Shown here: positions 50,515-58,530 of the stretch, piece by piece
Layout: each line of letters starts with the position of its first letter
How positions within the stretch are numbered: the first letter of the stretch is position 1
NCBI GenBank assembly: GCA_023450085.1
Contig: JAEXHI010000024.1
Location: forward strand, 434,001 to 498,000
DNA from: Bacteroidota bacterium
GTDB taxonomy: Bacteria; Bacteroidota; Bacteroidia; Sphingobacteriales; Sphingobacteriaceae
DNA length: 64,000 bases
Direction of reading: 5' to 3'
The notes under the pieces: generated by a model
The model's input: the letters and a program-made list of their open reading frames with translations, nothing else
What the model was told of the DNA's origin: nothing
Database searches by the model: none
Program-made: the position numbers and the translations under genes

Positions 50515-51405
50515 ATGAGATTTTTTAAACTAAGCTTATTTCTATTATTGATTTCGAGCTTTGCTTATGCACAAAAATGGGAAGTTGGCAAAACCTACAC
50601 CGATCAGGAAAAATGGACGGAGTTTACTGTCGGCAATTTACCCTTAATTATCAGCGTGCCCCATGGTGGTACCATTACCCTAGAAGATGGCGCCACTCGT
50701 GATTGCAAGGGCGCGGTGACAGTTACCGATTCGAAAACGATTGAATTGGTAAAGGAAATTGAAAAAGTGTTTTTAGAAAAATACAATGCAAGACCTTTCA
50801 TTATTCTTTCTAACCTTTCGAGAAAACATTTAGACCAAAATAGAGATATCGACGAAGCGACTTGCGGTAACAAAGCTTTAGAAAAAACTTGGCACCAATT
50901 TCACGACTATATCGATACGGCTATCTCAATGGCTACACAAAAATTTGGCAAAGCCATTTATATCGACTTGCATGGACATGGACATACGAAACAGCGGTTA
51001 GAAGTTGGATACAATTTAACCGCCAATGAGCTAAGAAAAACAGATGCGGAGAAGAACCAATTGGCTGAAAAATCTTCGATGGTTAACTTGCTGGCTACCG
51101 ATAAAAACCTGGACCTTGCACAATTGTTGACTGGAGAGAATGCATTTGGAACGTTAATCAGTTCCTCAGGTTTTGATGCGGTGCCCTCCAAACAAGATGT
51201 TGCACCTTTAGATGAGGATAAATATTTTAATGGTGGCTACAACACCAAAAGATACACTTCTACTAAATATCCCAAGGTATTTGGCTGGCAGATAGAAAGC
51301 AATTTTAAAGGGGTGCGTGATGCCGCTGGCCGACCAGCTTTTGCAAAAGCATTTGCCGATGTAATGGCCAAATACTTAAAAACATATTTAAAAACTACCC
51401 TTTAG
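50515..51405 (+). CDS. N-formylglutamate amidohydrolase-like secreted protein (paralogue 2)
   Basis: The 296-residue product has a signal peptide (to AYAQ) and shares SVPHGGTI, RKHLDQNRDI, DLHGHGHT, GTLISSSGFDAVPSKQD and QIESN with the lipoprotein at 35554; conserved spacing confirms homology. It lacks a lipobox, so it is probably periplasmic or secreted. It is transcribed toward the divergent terminator at 51435. Substrate unknown. It is divergent from the beta-helix gene at 47600 with a 245-bp gap in which no clear promoter match was found. Confidence 0.78.
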   Translation: MRFFKLSLFLLLISSFAYAQKWEVGKTYTDQEKWTEFTVGNLPLIISVPHGGTITLEDGATRDCKGAVTVTDSKTIELVKEIEKVFLEKYNARPFIILSNLSRKHLDQNRDIDEATCGNKALEKTWHQFHDYIDTAISMATQKFGKAIYIDLHGHGHTKQRLEVGYNLTANELRKTDAEKNQLAEKSSMVNLLATDKNLDLAQLLTGENAFGTLISSSGFDAVPSKQDVAPLDEDKYFNGGYNTKRYTSTKYPKVFGWQIESNFKGVRDAAGRPAFAKAFADVMAKYLKTYLKTTL

Positions 51406-51434
51406 TTTCTAGGAGTGTTAACTTTTACTTAAAT

Positions 51435-51472
51435 AAAAAATCCCCGATTGAAAATTCAATCGGGGATTTTTT
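51435..51472. terminator. Bidirectional terminator between the amidohydrolase-like gene and rpsJ
   Basis: An 18-bp perfect stem (51435-51452 with 51455-51472) with A- and T-runs at its ends lies between two convergent genes, 19 bp past the rpsJ stop. It shows that transcription of the rpsL-rpsG-fusA-rpsJ unit ends here instead of going on into rplC. Confidence 0.92.
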
Positions 51473-51490
51473 ATAGTGGTATTAAAATCA

Positions 51491-51796
51491 TTAAACTTTG
51501 ATTTCTACTTCAACACCGCTAGGCAATTCAAGCTTCATTAAAGCATCAACTGTTTTTGAGTTTGAGCTATAAATATCTAAAAGACGTTTATAAGCACACA
51601 ATTGAAACTGCTCACGAGCTTTTTTGTTTACGTGTGGTGAACGCAATACAGTGAAAACTTTTTTCTCTGTTGGCAACGGAATAGGTCCGCTAACTACTGC
51701 GCCTGTAGGCTTTACAGTTTTTACGATTTTCTCAGCAGATTTGTCTACCAAGTTGTAATCGTAAGATTTTAATTTGATTCTGATTCTTTGGCTCAT
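51491..51796 (-). CDS. rpsJ: 30S ribosomal protein S10
   Basis: The 101-residue protein has MSQRIRIKLKSYDYNLVDKSAEKIVKTVK and the signature GPIPLPTEKKVFTVLRSPHVNKKAREQFQ. It lies in the 30S head and in E. coli also acts with NusB in antitermination. It is usually the first gene of the S10 operon; here it is separated from rplC by 21 kb and ended by a strong terminator. Confidence 0.98.
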   Translation of the reverse strand: MSQRIRIKLKSYDYNLVDKSAEKIVKTVKPTGAVVSGPIPLPTEKKVFTVLRSPHVNKKAREQFQLCAYKRLLDIYSSNSKTVDALMKLELPSGVEVEIKV

Positions 51797-51870
51797 TTTA
51801 CTTTTTAATTAAACCGATAGTTAGAGCTATTAATAACTAGCGGTGGGTTTATTTTTTGTAGCAAGTATTT

Positions 51871-51928
51871 AGTATCGAGTATCAAGATGGGTTAACATTC
51901 TTGATACCTGATACTTTTATCTTGATAC
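51871..51928. repeat. Repeat of GTATCAAGA words in the fusA-rpsJ gap
   Basis: GTATCAAGA (51879-51887) and TCTTGATAC (51899-51907) form a hairpin with an 11-nt loop, and TCTTGATAC recurs at about 51920. It is in the 136-bp gap between fusA and rpsJ. It may be an RNA-processing site or just a repeat; the terminator at 51435 suggests it does not end transcription here. Confidence 0.6.
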
Positions 51929-51932
51929 TTAA

Positions 51933-54053
51933 TTAGTCTTCAGACTTAACTTTACCTTTAGCTTTAGCTACAACTTCGTCTTGTACGTTACGAGGCGCTG
52001 CTTCGTAATGATCAAACTCCATTGTAGAAGTTGCACGACCTGAAGTGATTGTACGTAACTGAGTTACATAACCAAACATTTCAGAAAGTGGTACTAATGC
52101 TTTGATTACTTGAGCACCGTTACGAGAGTCCAAACCTTGCATTTGACCACGACGACGGTTCAAGTCACCCATTACATCACCCATATTTGCTTCAGGAGTT
52201 AAAACTTCTACCTTCATGATAGGCTCCATCAACACTGGTTTACACTTAGGCAATGCCTCACGATAAGCCATTTTAGCAGCTAATTCGAAAGATAAAGCAT
52301 CAGAGTCAACCGCGTGGAATGAACCATCAATTAAACGAACTTTCATACCTGATAATGGATAACCAGCTAATACACCATTGTTTAATGAAGCTTCGAAACC
52401 TTTTTGAACTGAAGGGATATATTCTTTTGGAATAGCACCACCTACAATTTCGTTAATGAACTGAAGTGCAGATTTAGAAGTATCGTAATCCTCATCAACT
52501 GGAGAAATAACAACTTTGATATCCGCGAACTTACCACGACCACCTGATTGTTTTTTGTAAACCTCACGGTGATCAGCAGAACCTGTGATAGACTCTTTGT
52601 AAGCTACTTGAGGTGCTCCTTGGTTAACTTCAACTTTAAACTCACGTTTTAAACGATCAATTAAGATTTCTAAGTGAAGCTCACCCATACCCGAGATAAC
52701 TGTTTGACCAGTCTCTTGATCAGATTTTACAACGAATGTAGGATCCTCTTCAGCCAATTTACCTAAACCAATACCTAATTTATCAACGTCAGCTTGAGTT
52801 TTAGGCTCAATAGCTAAACCAATAACCGGCTCTGGGAAAACCATCGTTTCTAAAACGATAGGGTGTTTCTCATCACACAAAGTATCACCAGTTTTAATAT
52901 CTTTAAAACCAACTACTGCACCAATATCACCTGCCTCGATAAAAGGAATTGGATTTTGCTTGTTAGCGTGCATTTGGAAGATACGAGAAATACGCTCTTT
53001 GTTACCAGAACGAGTATTTAACACGTAAGAACCAGCATCTAGTTTACCAGAATAAGCACGGATAAAGCACAAACGACCTACAAATGGGTCAGTTGCGATT
53101 TTAAATCCTAATGCTGCAAAAGGCTCTTTAACATCTGGTTTACGGGTAATTTCTTCGCCAGTATCTGGGTTAGTACCTTTTACAGCCTCTTGATCAAGTG
53201 GCGAAGGCAATAATTCCATTACTAAATCCAACATTGTTTGTACACCTTTGTTTTTGAAAGATGAACCACAAACCATAGGAACAATAGCATTATCTAATAC
53301 AGCTGCACGTAAAGCATCTAAAATTTCACGCTCAGTTAATGAGTTAGGATCTTCGAAAAATTTCTCCATCAAAGACTCATCGTAAGAAGCTACTGCTTCT
53401 AATAATTTCTCACGGTATTCAGCAACCTCATCAAGCATATCAGCTGGAATTGGCACTTCGGTAAAGGTCATACCTTTATCGTGCTCGTTCCAAACAATAC
53501 CACGGTTGTTGATCAAATCTACCACACCTTGGAAAGAATCTTCAGCACCGATAGGCAATTGCAAAGCAACAGCATCAGAACCTAACATTTCTTTAACTTG
53601 CTTAACAACTTTTAAGAAGTCAGCACCTGAACGGTCCATTTTGTTAACGAAACCAATACGAGGCACTTTATAGTTATCAGCTAATCTCCAGTTCGTTTCA
53701 GATTGAGGCTCAACACCATCAACTGCCGAAAACAAAAACACTAAACCATCTAATACACGTAATGAACGGTTTACCTCAACCGTGAAATCCACGTGTCCAG
53801 GAGTATCAATTACGTTTACTTGGTATTTATTTTTGCGATATTCCCAGAAAACTGTTGTTGCAGCAGAAGTAATGGTAATACCACGCTCAGCTTCTTGCTC
53901 CATCCAGTCCATGGTAGATGCACCTTCGTGAACCTCACCAATTTTGTGGTTTACACCAGCATAATAAAGGATACGCTCGGTAGTAGTTGTTTTACCAGCA
54001 TCGATGTGTGCAGCGATACCAATATTTCTTGTAAATTTTAAATCTCTTGACAT
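51933..54053 (-). CDS. fusA: Elongation factor G
   Basis: The 706-residue GTPase has G1 AHIDAGKTTTTERIL, G3 DTPGHVDF and G4 NKMDRSG, domain II, and the C-terminal EF-G domains (GEFKDIK-type GGRGKFADIKVVISP and GYVTQLRTITSGRATSTMEF). It drives translocation on the ribosome. It lies between rpsG and rpsJ; tuf is not beside it, which is normal for Bacteroidota. Two long, repeat-bearing gaps (105 and 136 bp) flank it. Confidence 0.98.
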   Translation of the reverse strand: MSRDLKFTRNIGIAAHIDAGKTTTTERILYYAGVNHKIGEVHEGASTMDWMEQEAERGITITSAATTVFWEYRKNKYQVNVIDTPGHVDFTVEVNRSLRVLDGLVFLFSAVDGVEPQSETNWRLADNYKVPRIGFVNKMDRSGADFLKVVKQVKEMLGSDAVALQLPIGAEDSFQGVVDLINNRGIVWNEHDKGMTFTEVPIPADMLDEVAEYREKLLEAVASYDESLMEKFFEDPNSLTEREILDALRAAVLDNAIVPMVCGSSFKNKGVQTMLDLVMELLPSPLDQEAVKGTNPDTGEEITRKPDVKEPFAALGFKIATDPFVGRLCFIRAYSGKLDAGSYVLNTRSGNKERISRIFQMHANKQNPIPFIEAGDIGAVVGFKDIKTGDTLCDEKHPIVLETMVFPEPVIGLAIEPKTQADVDKLGIGLGKLAEEDPTFVVKSDQETGQTVISGMGELHLEILIDRLKREFKVEVNQGAPQVAYKESITGSADHREVYKKQSGGRGKFADIKVVISPVDEDYDTSKSALQFINEIVGGAIPKEYIPSVQKGFEASLNNGVLAGYPLSGMKVRLIDGSFHAVDSDALSFELAAKMAYREALPKCKPVLMEPIMKVEVLTPEANMGDVMGDLNRRRGQMQGLDSRNGAQVIKALVPLSEMFGYVTQLRTITSGRATSTMEFDHYEAAPRNVQDEVVAKAKGKVKSED

Positions 54054-54065
54054 CTTTAAGTATAA

Positions 54066-54150
54066 TGAATGAATGAAAAAATGATTGAATGAGTGAATGC
54101 GCTTAATGCCTCACCCAAAATTCAATCATTCAATCATTCAAAATTCAATT
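54066..54150. repeat. ATTCAATCAT-type inverted repeats in the rpsG-fusA gap
   Basis: ATGATTGAAT (54081-54090) is the exact inverse complement of ATTCAATCAT (54120-54129), with further GAATG/CATTC words on both sides. It fills most of the 105-bp gap. It belongs to the AT-rich word-like repeat class seen in other ribosomal gaps here. Confidence 0.6.
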
Positions 54151-54158
54151 ATTTGTTA

Positions 54159-54626
54159 TTAGAATCTGAAGTGAGAGAATGCTTTGTTGGCTTCAGCCAT
54201 TTTGTGCGTATCCTCTTTTTTCTTAACTGCTGCACCTTCACCTTTAGCTGCTGCTACCATTTCACCAGCTAATTTCTCTTTCATGGTTTTTTCACCACGC
54301 TTACGCGAGTAGTTGATTAACCATTTCATACCTAATGCAGTTTTACGCTCTGGACGCACCTCTGTAGGTACTTGGAAGTTTGCACCACCCACACGACGAG
54401 ATTTAACCTCTACAGCAGGGCTGATGTTTGCTAATGCACGTTTGAAGATCTCCAATCCGTTCTCACCTGATTTTTTCTCAGCCAATTCTACAGCATCATA
54501 AAAAATAGCGTAAGCGATAGATTTTTTACCGTCAAACATCATGTTGTTTACAAATCTTGTAACCTGAACATCGTTGAATTTAGGATCAGGAAGAATAATT
54601 CTCTTTTTCGGTTTTGACTTTCTCAT
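54159..54626 (-). CDS. rpsG: 30S ribosomal protein S7
   Basis: The 155-residue protein has DPKFNDVQVTRFVNNMMFDGKKSIAYAIFYDA and the signature PAVEVKSRRVGGANFQVPTEVRPERKTALGMKWLINYSRKRGE. It nucleates assembly of the 30S head and in enterobacteria regulates the str operon. It follows rpsL by 17 bp. Confidence 0.98.
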   Translation of the reverse strand: MRKSKPKKRIILPDPKFNDVQVTRFVNNMMFDGKKSIAYAIFYDAVELAEKKSGENGLEIFKRALANISPAVEVKSRRVGGANFQVPTEVRPERKTALGMKWLINYSRKRGEKTMKEKLAGEMVAAAKGEGAAVKKKEDTHKMAEANKAFSHFRF

Positions 54627-54643
54627 TTCTTATTTCCTCCTAA

Positions 54644-55057
54644 TTATTTCTTTTTACCTTTTGCAGGAGCTGCTGCTGCTTGTCCTGGTTTAGGGCGTTT
54701 AGTACCATATTTACTACGACGTTGGTTACGACCAGCTACACCTGATGTATCTAAAGCACCACGGATGATGTGGTAACGTACACCTGGTAAATCTTTAACA
54801 CGACCACCACGGATCAAAACGATTGAGTGCTCTTGTAAGTTGTGACCTTCACCTGGAATGTAGGCATTCACCTCTTTACCATTGGTTAAACGTACACGGG
54901 CAACTTTACGCATTGCAGAGTTTGGTTTCTTAGGGGTAGTAGTGTATACACGAGTACACACGCCTCTTCGCTGTGGACAGCTGTCCAACGCTGGAGATTT
55001 ACTCTTAAACTCCAGTGCTACTCTACCTTTTCTAACTAATTGTTGAATGGTTGGCAT
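54644..55057 (-). CDS. rpsL: 30S ribosomal protein S12
   Basis: The 137-residue protein has the S12 signatures TTPKKPNSAMRKVARVRLTNG and GGRVKDLPGVRYHIIRG. The Lys residues where streptomycin-resistance mutations usually fall (PKKPNSA, RVKDLPG) are the sensitive-type residues. The C terminus carries an extra Ala/Lys-rich tail (GQAAAAPAKGKKK). It sits at the decoding centre. It is the first gene of the str-type unit and is preceded by a good promoter at 55135. Confidence 0.98.
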   Translation of the reverse strand: MPTIQQLVRKGRVALEFKSKSPALDSCPQRRGVCTRVYTTTPKKPNSAMRKVARVRLTNGKEVNAYIPGEGHNLQEHSIVLIRGGRVKDLPGVRYHIIRGALDTSGVAGRNQRRSKYGTKRPKPGQAAAAPAKGKKK

Positions 55058-55134
55058 TTCTTGCTTTTTGTTTCTATTATTTATTTAATTTCCTTGCCGT
55101 TAGCAGTTTATAACTAGCCTACATTAAGGGACTG

Positions 55135-55165
55135 CAAAAGTAGAACAATTTCTTTTAACTATCAA
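55135..55165 (-). promoter_or_regulatory. Promoter of the rpsL-rpsG-fusA-rpsJ unit
   Basis: On the minus strand TTG (55163-55165), 20 bp, then TACTTTTG (55135-55142), a full TAnnTTTG match, followed by CAGTCCC. Transcription would start about 70 bp before rpsL. Confidence 0.75.
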
Positions 55166-55309
55166 GAGGTTACGACAAAAATTTTCTCATTTAAGAATAC
55201 CTTAACACAAAATTTGCCTCAACTTAAAATAAGTACGCTTTTTGGATGAAAAGCAACAATGGTGGTTCTTTGTTTCCACAGCCTTGTTTTGCACTGTGAT
55301 CTTTTTGTC

Positions 55310-55342
55310 AAACCTCACAGGTTTTAAAAACCTGCGAGGTTT
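55310..55342. repeat. Inverted repeat AAACCTCACAGGTTT-AAAACCTGCGAGGTTT type
   Basis: Near-perfect arms AACCTCACAGG and CCTGCGAGGTT surround TTTTAAAAA. I recall this as one of the most frequent extragenic repeats in Bacteroidota. The rest of 55166-55394 shows nothing else that I can support. Confidence 0.6.
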
Positions 55343-55394
55343 CTAAGCGAAAAAGTATTTTCGCTTCAATCGGATTTAGCTGGCAAAATCAATA

Positions 55395-55423
55395 TAAAAA
55401 AAACCCCGCAAATTGTTGCGAGG
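55395..55423 (-). terminator. Terminator of the 55457 gene
   Basis: On the minus strand an 8-bp GC-rich stem (55404-55411 with 55416-55423, one wobble) with a 4-nt loop is followed by T9. It lies 34 bp past the stop of the barrel-like protein gene. Confidence 0.75.
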
Positions 55424-55456
55424 TGCTTATTAATTTTAAAATATATACTTAAGGTC

Positions 55457-56245
55457 TTAGAGTTGGAACCCTAGTTTAATACTTAATTCAAAATTCAATG
55501 TCCCTTTCTTTTTATACGGAGTCATGGCCTCATAAAATCCAGAACCACTGTTACCTGCCATATACTTTTCGCCCTTGGCACTCCTTATCCCAACACCAGT
55601 AAAATATTCTAAACTAAGCCTGTCATACAATCTTTGATTTCCGAAATACACCATTAAGCTGGTAACGGTTTCATGCTCTTTTTTAGTTGCTCCGGTAAAT
55701 GTTAAATTCCCCGATTTTTCAACCAAGCCCGGTGTACTATAATTGAAGCGAAGGGAGTTAAAGCCCAAAGCAAAATAAGACCCTTCTAGTGCTTCTTCGC
55801 TAATGTACACCTTAGGCTGTAAAGAAAACATATAGCCCAAGTTTGCTTTTCTATGGTCGTAGTTATATAGTACATCTGTTTCATCCTGGTAGCCTTGTGG
55901 CAGACTAGTAACATCAAAGTCAACCTTAGCATTTATATCAGCATCGGCTATGGCATTTTGCAAATAATTTTTAGAGGTTAAACCAAGATTCACTTGCACA
56001 CTAAAAAGATCAGAAAGTTTACGTTCATACGAAACTGGAATTTTCCCCGAGATAAAAGCCAATGGATCAACCTTAATGATCCCTTTGAATTCAGTGTAAT
56101 TACTTTTTTGCGTGGTAGTAGCTCCCGAATTAAAGATGATCACAGTTTTGGTAGAATCTTTAGAATCCTTTTTTGTTTGAGCATTTAGATTAAGAGAGAG
56201 AGTAGCAACAAGCGCTACCATAATCGTCAATATTTTTTCCTTCAT
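55457..56245 (-). CDS. Secreted, probably outer-membrane beta-barrel protein of unknown function
   Basis: From ATG 56245 (MKEKILTIMVALVATLSLNLNAQ) the 262-residue product has a signal peptide and alternating hydrophobic strands (VSYERKLSDLFSVQVNLGLTSKNYL, YFALGFNSLRFNYS, LEYFTGVGIRSAKG), ending FELSIKLGFQL with a terminal hydrophobic residue pattern of outer-membrane barrels. No specific family was recognised. It is divergent from the 56297 gene, with a palindrome between them. Confidence 0.65.
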   Translation of the reverse strand: MKEKILTIMVALVATLSLNLNAQTKKDSKDSTKTVIIFNSGATTTQKSNYTEFKGIIKVDPLAFISGKIPVSYERKLSDLFSVQVNLGLTSKNYLQNAIADADINAKVDFDVTSLPQGYQDETDVLYNYDHRKANLGYMFSLQPKVYISEEALEGSYFALGFNSLRFNYSTPGLVEKSGNLTFTGATKKEHETVTSLMVYFGNQRLYDRLSLEYFTGVGIRSAKGEKYMAGNSGSGFYEAMTPYKKKGTLNFELSIKLGFQL

Positions 56246-56275
56246 AAAATAATTAATTTGCGGCGAAAGTAGTAG

Positions 56276-56289
56276 TTTTGGCGCCAAAA
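56276..56289. promoter_or_regulatory. 14-bp palindrome TTTTGGCGCCAAAA between divergent genes
   Basis: A perfect palindrome just before the start at 56297 and 31 bp before the divergent start at 56245. TAGTTTTG on the plus strand overlaps it and matches TAnnTTTG, but no TTTG is at the right distance. It could be an operator for both genes. Confidence 0.35.
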
Positions 56290-56296
56290 AACCATC

Positions 56297-57877
56297 ATGC
56301 TCAAAAAAATTATTCTCTCCTCAATTGCAGCTACTGCAATATTTTATGCCCAAGCCCAACAAGTAACCCTTTCATGGAGTCCCGAAAGCAAAAACGATGT
56401 CACTTATAGCGGATTTGTGAAAGGTTCTTCGAATGAACTAATCAAACTTTGCTTTGAAGAGGATAAAGATATTTCGTTGTTTAAAAGCAAAAGTATTACA
56501 CCTATCATGACTAGTTACAACGAAAAACTCGCTGAGGTCCGTAGCCAGTCAATTTATGTTACCGAGAACGACGTTAAATTCAACAAATTCCTTAGCATTA
56601 AAGAAAACCTATTTTTTTTCACAAACATTTACGACAAAAAATCCAAAAGCACTACTTACTACTGCCAACCTATAGATATTAAAACGCTCAAAAATAATGG
56701 GGAGAATATTAATTTAGGTACAATGCAGGCCTTTAAAAAGTCTGAACAATCTATAGTTAGCTATCAACTATCGGAAGATTCGACGAAGGTATTGATGATG
56801 GGACTATCTCCCTACTCAAAGGTAGACGTAGAAAAATATTTTTTGAGTGTGCACGACCAAAAAATGAATAAGCTTTGGGACAAAACAATTGAACTGCCTT
56901 ATAAAGACAAGGATATTGTCATTTTCAACCAACTGGTGACCAACGACGGAAAAGTTGCCGTACTGATTAAACATTTTGACAGCGGTACTGAAAAAGAGCA
57001 AATTAAAAAAGACGGAAAAAAAGTACCCTCTTACACTACAAAGCTGCTCCTATATAGTAAGGATGAAGTTGCTCCACATGAATTCAGCATTAACATAGGA
57101 GATAAATTTGTCCATTCGTTAGCTATTGCAAAGGAAAAAAACAATGAATTGTTTCTATTTGGCTTATATCAACAAAAACCAGAAGGCAATATAAATGGCT
57201 ATTTCCTAACAAACATTAACACCAATACCAAAAGCATTTCTTCTACAAACATCAATAGTTTCCCAACGGGCTTATTGGAAATCATTAAGAAAGACAAACA
57301 AGGAAGTGACAGTGAAAAAGATGGGGGCTTGGGTTTACATTTTAAATTTGTTAAAATGGAGACTAGGGAAAATGGCGATCGCGACTTCTTACTAGAATAT
57401 AGGGAAAAATACTATGTCAGCTCTAAGTATGGCACCTATGCTATATATAAGCATGGAAACATTATCGATATTAATGTAAAGGCCAATGGCACAAATGTGA
57501 TCACCAGAATTCCAAAACTTCAAACTTCTATTGAAAACCCAAATGCTTCTAGTTTTAAAACGATGGCTTATAAAGATAAACTATTGCTCTTTTATAATGA
57601 CAAGGACGATAATATAGAACAGGATTTAGGTAAAAAACCTAAAGAAACCAGCTTGGGAACTGGAGGCAGAAAATTACTGGGAAGCACTGCTGACGCATTT
57701 TTCACTATGGCCGCTATAGATGCTGAAGGAAACTTGACAAGGTCTGTTTTAATGGACAAGAAACAGAGCAAGTTTATTACCGCGGTAAATGTGTCGTTAC
57801 CTTTAGAAAAAAACAAATTAGCACTTTATGCCATTAGAGGCACCAAAGATATGATTGGTTTGCTTGAGGTAAAATAA
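56297..57877 (+). CDS. Secreted protein of unknown function
   Basis: The 526-residue product has a signal peptide (MLKKIILSSIAATAIFYAQA). The rest is beta-rich, with recurring hydrophobic strands separated by Lys/Asn/Asp-rich turns; a beta-propeller-like fold is possible but not shown. No catalytic motif, transmembrane segment, lipobox or T9SS tail was seen. It is flanked by a divergent barrel-like gene and a convergent lipoprotein gene. Function is not assigned. Confidence 0.7.
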   Translation: MLKKIILSSIAATAIFYAQAQQVTLSWSPESKNDVTYSGFVKGSSNELIKLCFEEDKDISLFKSKSITPIMTSYNEKLAEVRSQSIYVTENDVKFNKFLSIKENLFFFTNIYDKKSKSTTYYCQPIDIKTLKNNGENINLGTMQAFKKSEQSIVSYQLSEDSTKVLMMGLSPYSKVDVEKYFLSVHDQKMNKLWDKTIELPYKDKDIVIFNQLVTNDGKVAVLIKHFDSGTEKEQIKKDGKKVPSYTTKLLLYSKDEVAPHEFSINIGDKFVHSLAIAKEKNNELFLFGLYQQKPEGNINGYFLTNINTNTKSISSTNINSFPTGLLEIIKKDKQGSDSEKDGGLGLHFKFVKMETRENGDRDFLLEYREKYYVSSKYGTYAIYKHGNIIDINVKANGTNVITRIPKLQTSIENPNASSFKTMAYKDKLLLFYNDKDDNIEQDLGKKPKETSLGTGGRKLLGSTADAFFTMAAIDAEGNLTRSVLMDKKQSKFITAVNVSLPLEKNKLALYAIRGTKDMIGLLEVK

Positions 57878-57900
57878 GCAGGCCTTCCACAAAACTTTTT

Positions 57901-57936
57901 AAATAATACCTAGCGGCGCACTGCTAGGTATTATTT
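57901..57936. terminator. Bidirectional terminator
   Basis: Perfect 14-bp arms (57901-57914 and 57923-57936) with an 8-nt loop end in AT runs. It separates the convergent genes at 56297 and 57941. Confidence 0.85.
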
Positions 57937-57940
57937 AAGA

Positions 57941-58393
57941 CTAATTGCAATCTTTAAACCCGTCTTTAATTTCTTTCAGCTTTACGGCCAATTCTTTTAT
58001 GGCGTTTGGAGCCTTGCCATATTCAAAAGTTACTTTTTTCATCTTGCCGTTTATTTTCAAAGCAATCCATTCCGCCCCACCATCAGCACAATCTGGGCAG
58101 CCAATTACAGCAGGTAGTTTTTCAAAATCACTTTGCTTTACCAAGGACTTCAACGCATCCAATTCACCTTCCGTGATTTTTTTCACACAAGTTTTAGTAT
58201 CGGGAGTGGGCCCGTTTTTGCTCTTAGAAAATTTCACTTCTTCCGTTCCCAAGGAAATATTACTCACACAATAATCTATACACATTCCAAAAGAAGTTCC
58301 GTAGGTTATTTCCTGAACATTACCATTCTTTTTACAAGAACTGAAACTAAAGGTGGCCGCAGCCAAACAGAGTAGAGCAAATTTATTTTTCAT
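57941..58393 (-). CDS. Cys-containing lipoprotein of unknown function
   Basis: The 150-residue product has a lipobox (FSSC, Cys20) and six further cysteines (GMCIDYC, KTC, GCPDC, KDC), suggesting disulfides in the periplasm. The pattern resembles small DUF6438-like proteins, but I would not assign it firmly. It is convergent with the 56297 gene and divergent from the histidine kinase. Confidence 0.65.
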   Translation of the reverse strand: MKNKFALLCLAAATFSFSSCKKNGNVQEITYGTSFGMCIDYCVSNISLGTEEVKFSKSKNGPTPDTKTCVKKITEGELDALKSLVKQSDFEKLPAVIGCPDCADGGAEWIALKINGKMKKVTFEYGKAPNAIKELAVKLKEIKDGFKDCN

Positions 58394-58530
58394 TTTTTTA
58401 GCGTTTTAAATAATACGCTTGATTTATCTCAAACGCTACAAAAGATTTACTTGAACTTTTAGCGACAAGCTGCTTACTTTTTATATATTTAGCTCATAAA
58501 CCATAAAAACCGCTCTCCTATTACGCTCAA

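Noticed and set aside
57878..57893. Third copy of the precursor element (GCAGGCCTTCCAC after the 56297 gene)
   Set aside because: Only 13 bases match the repeat and no hairpin or promoter box accompanies them; treated as chance.
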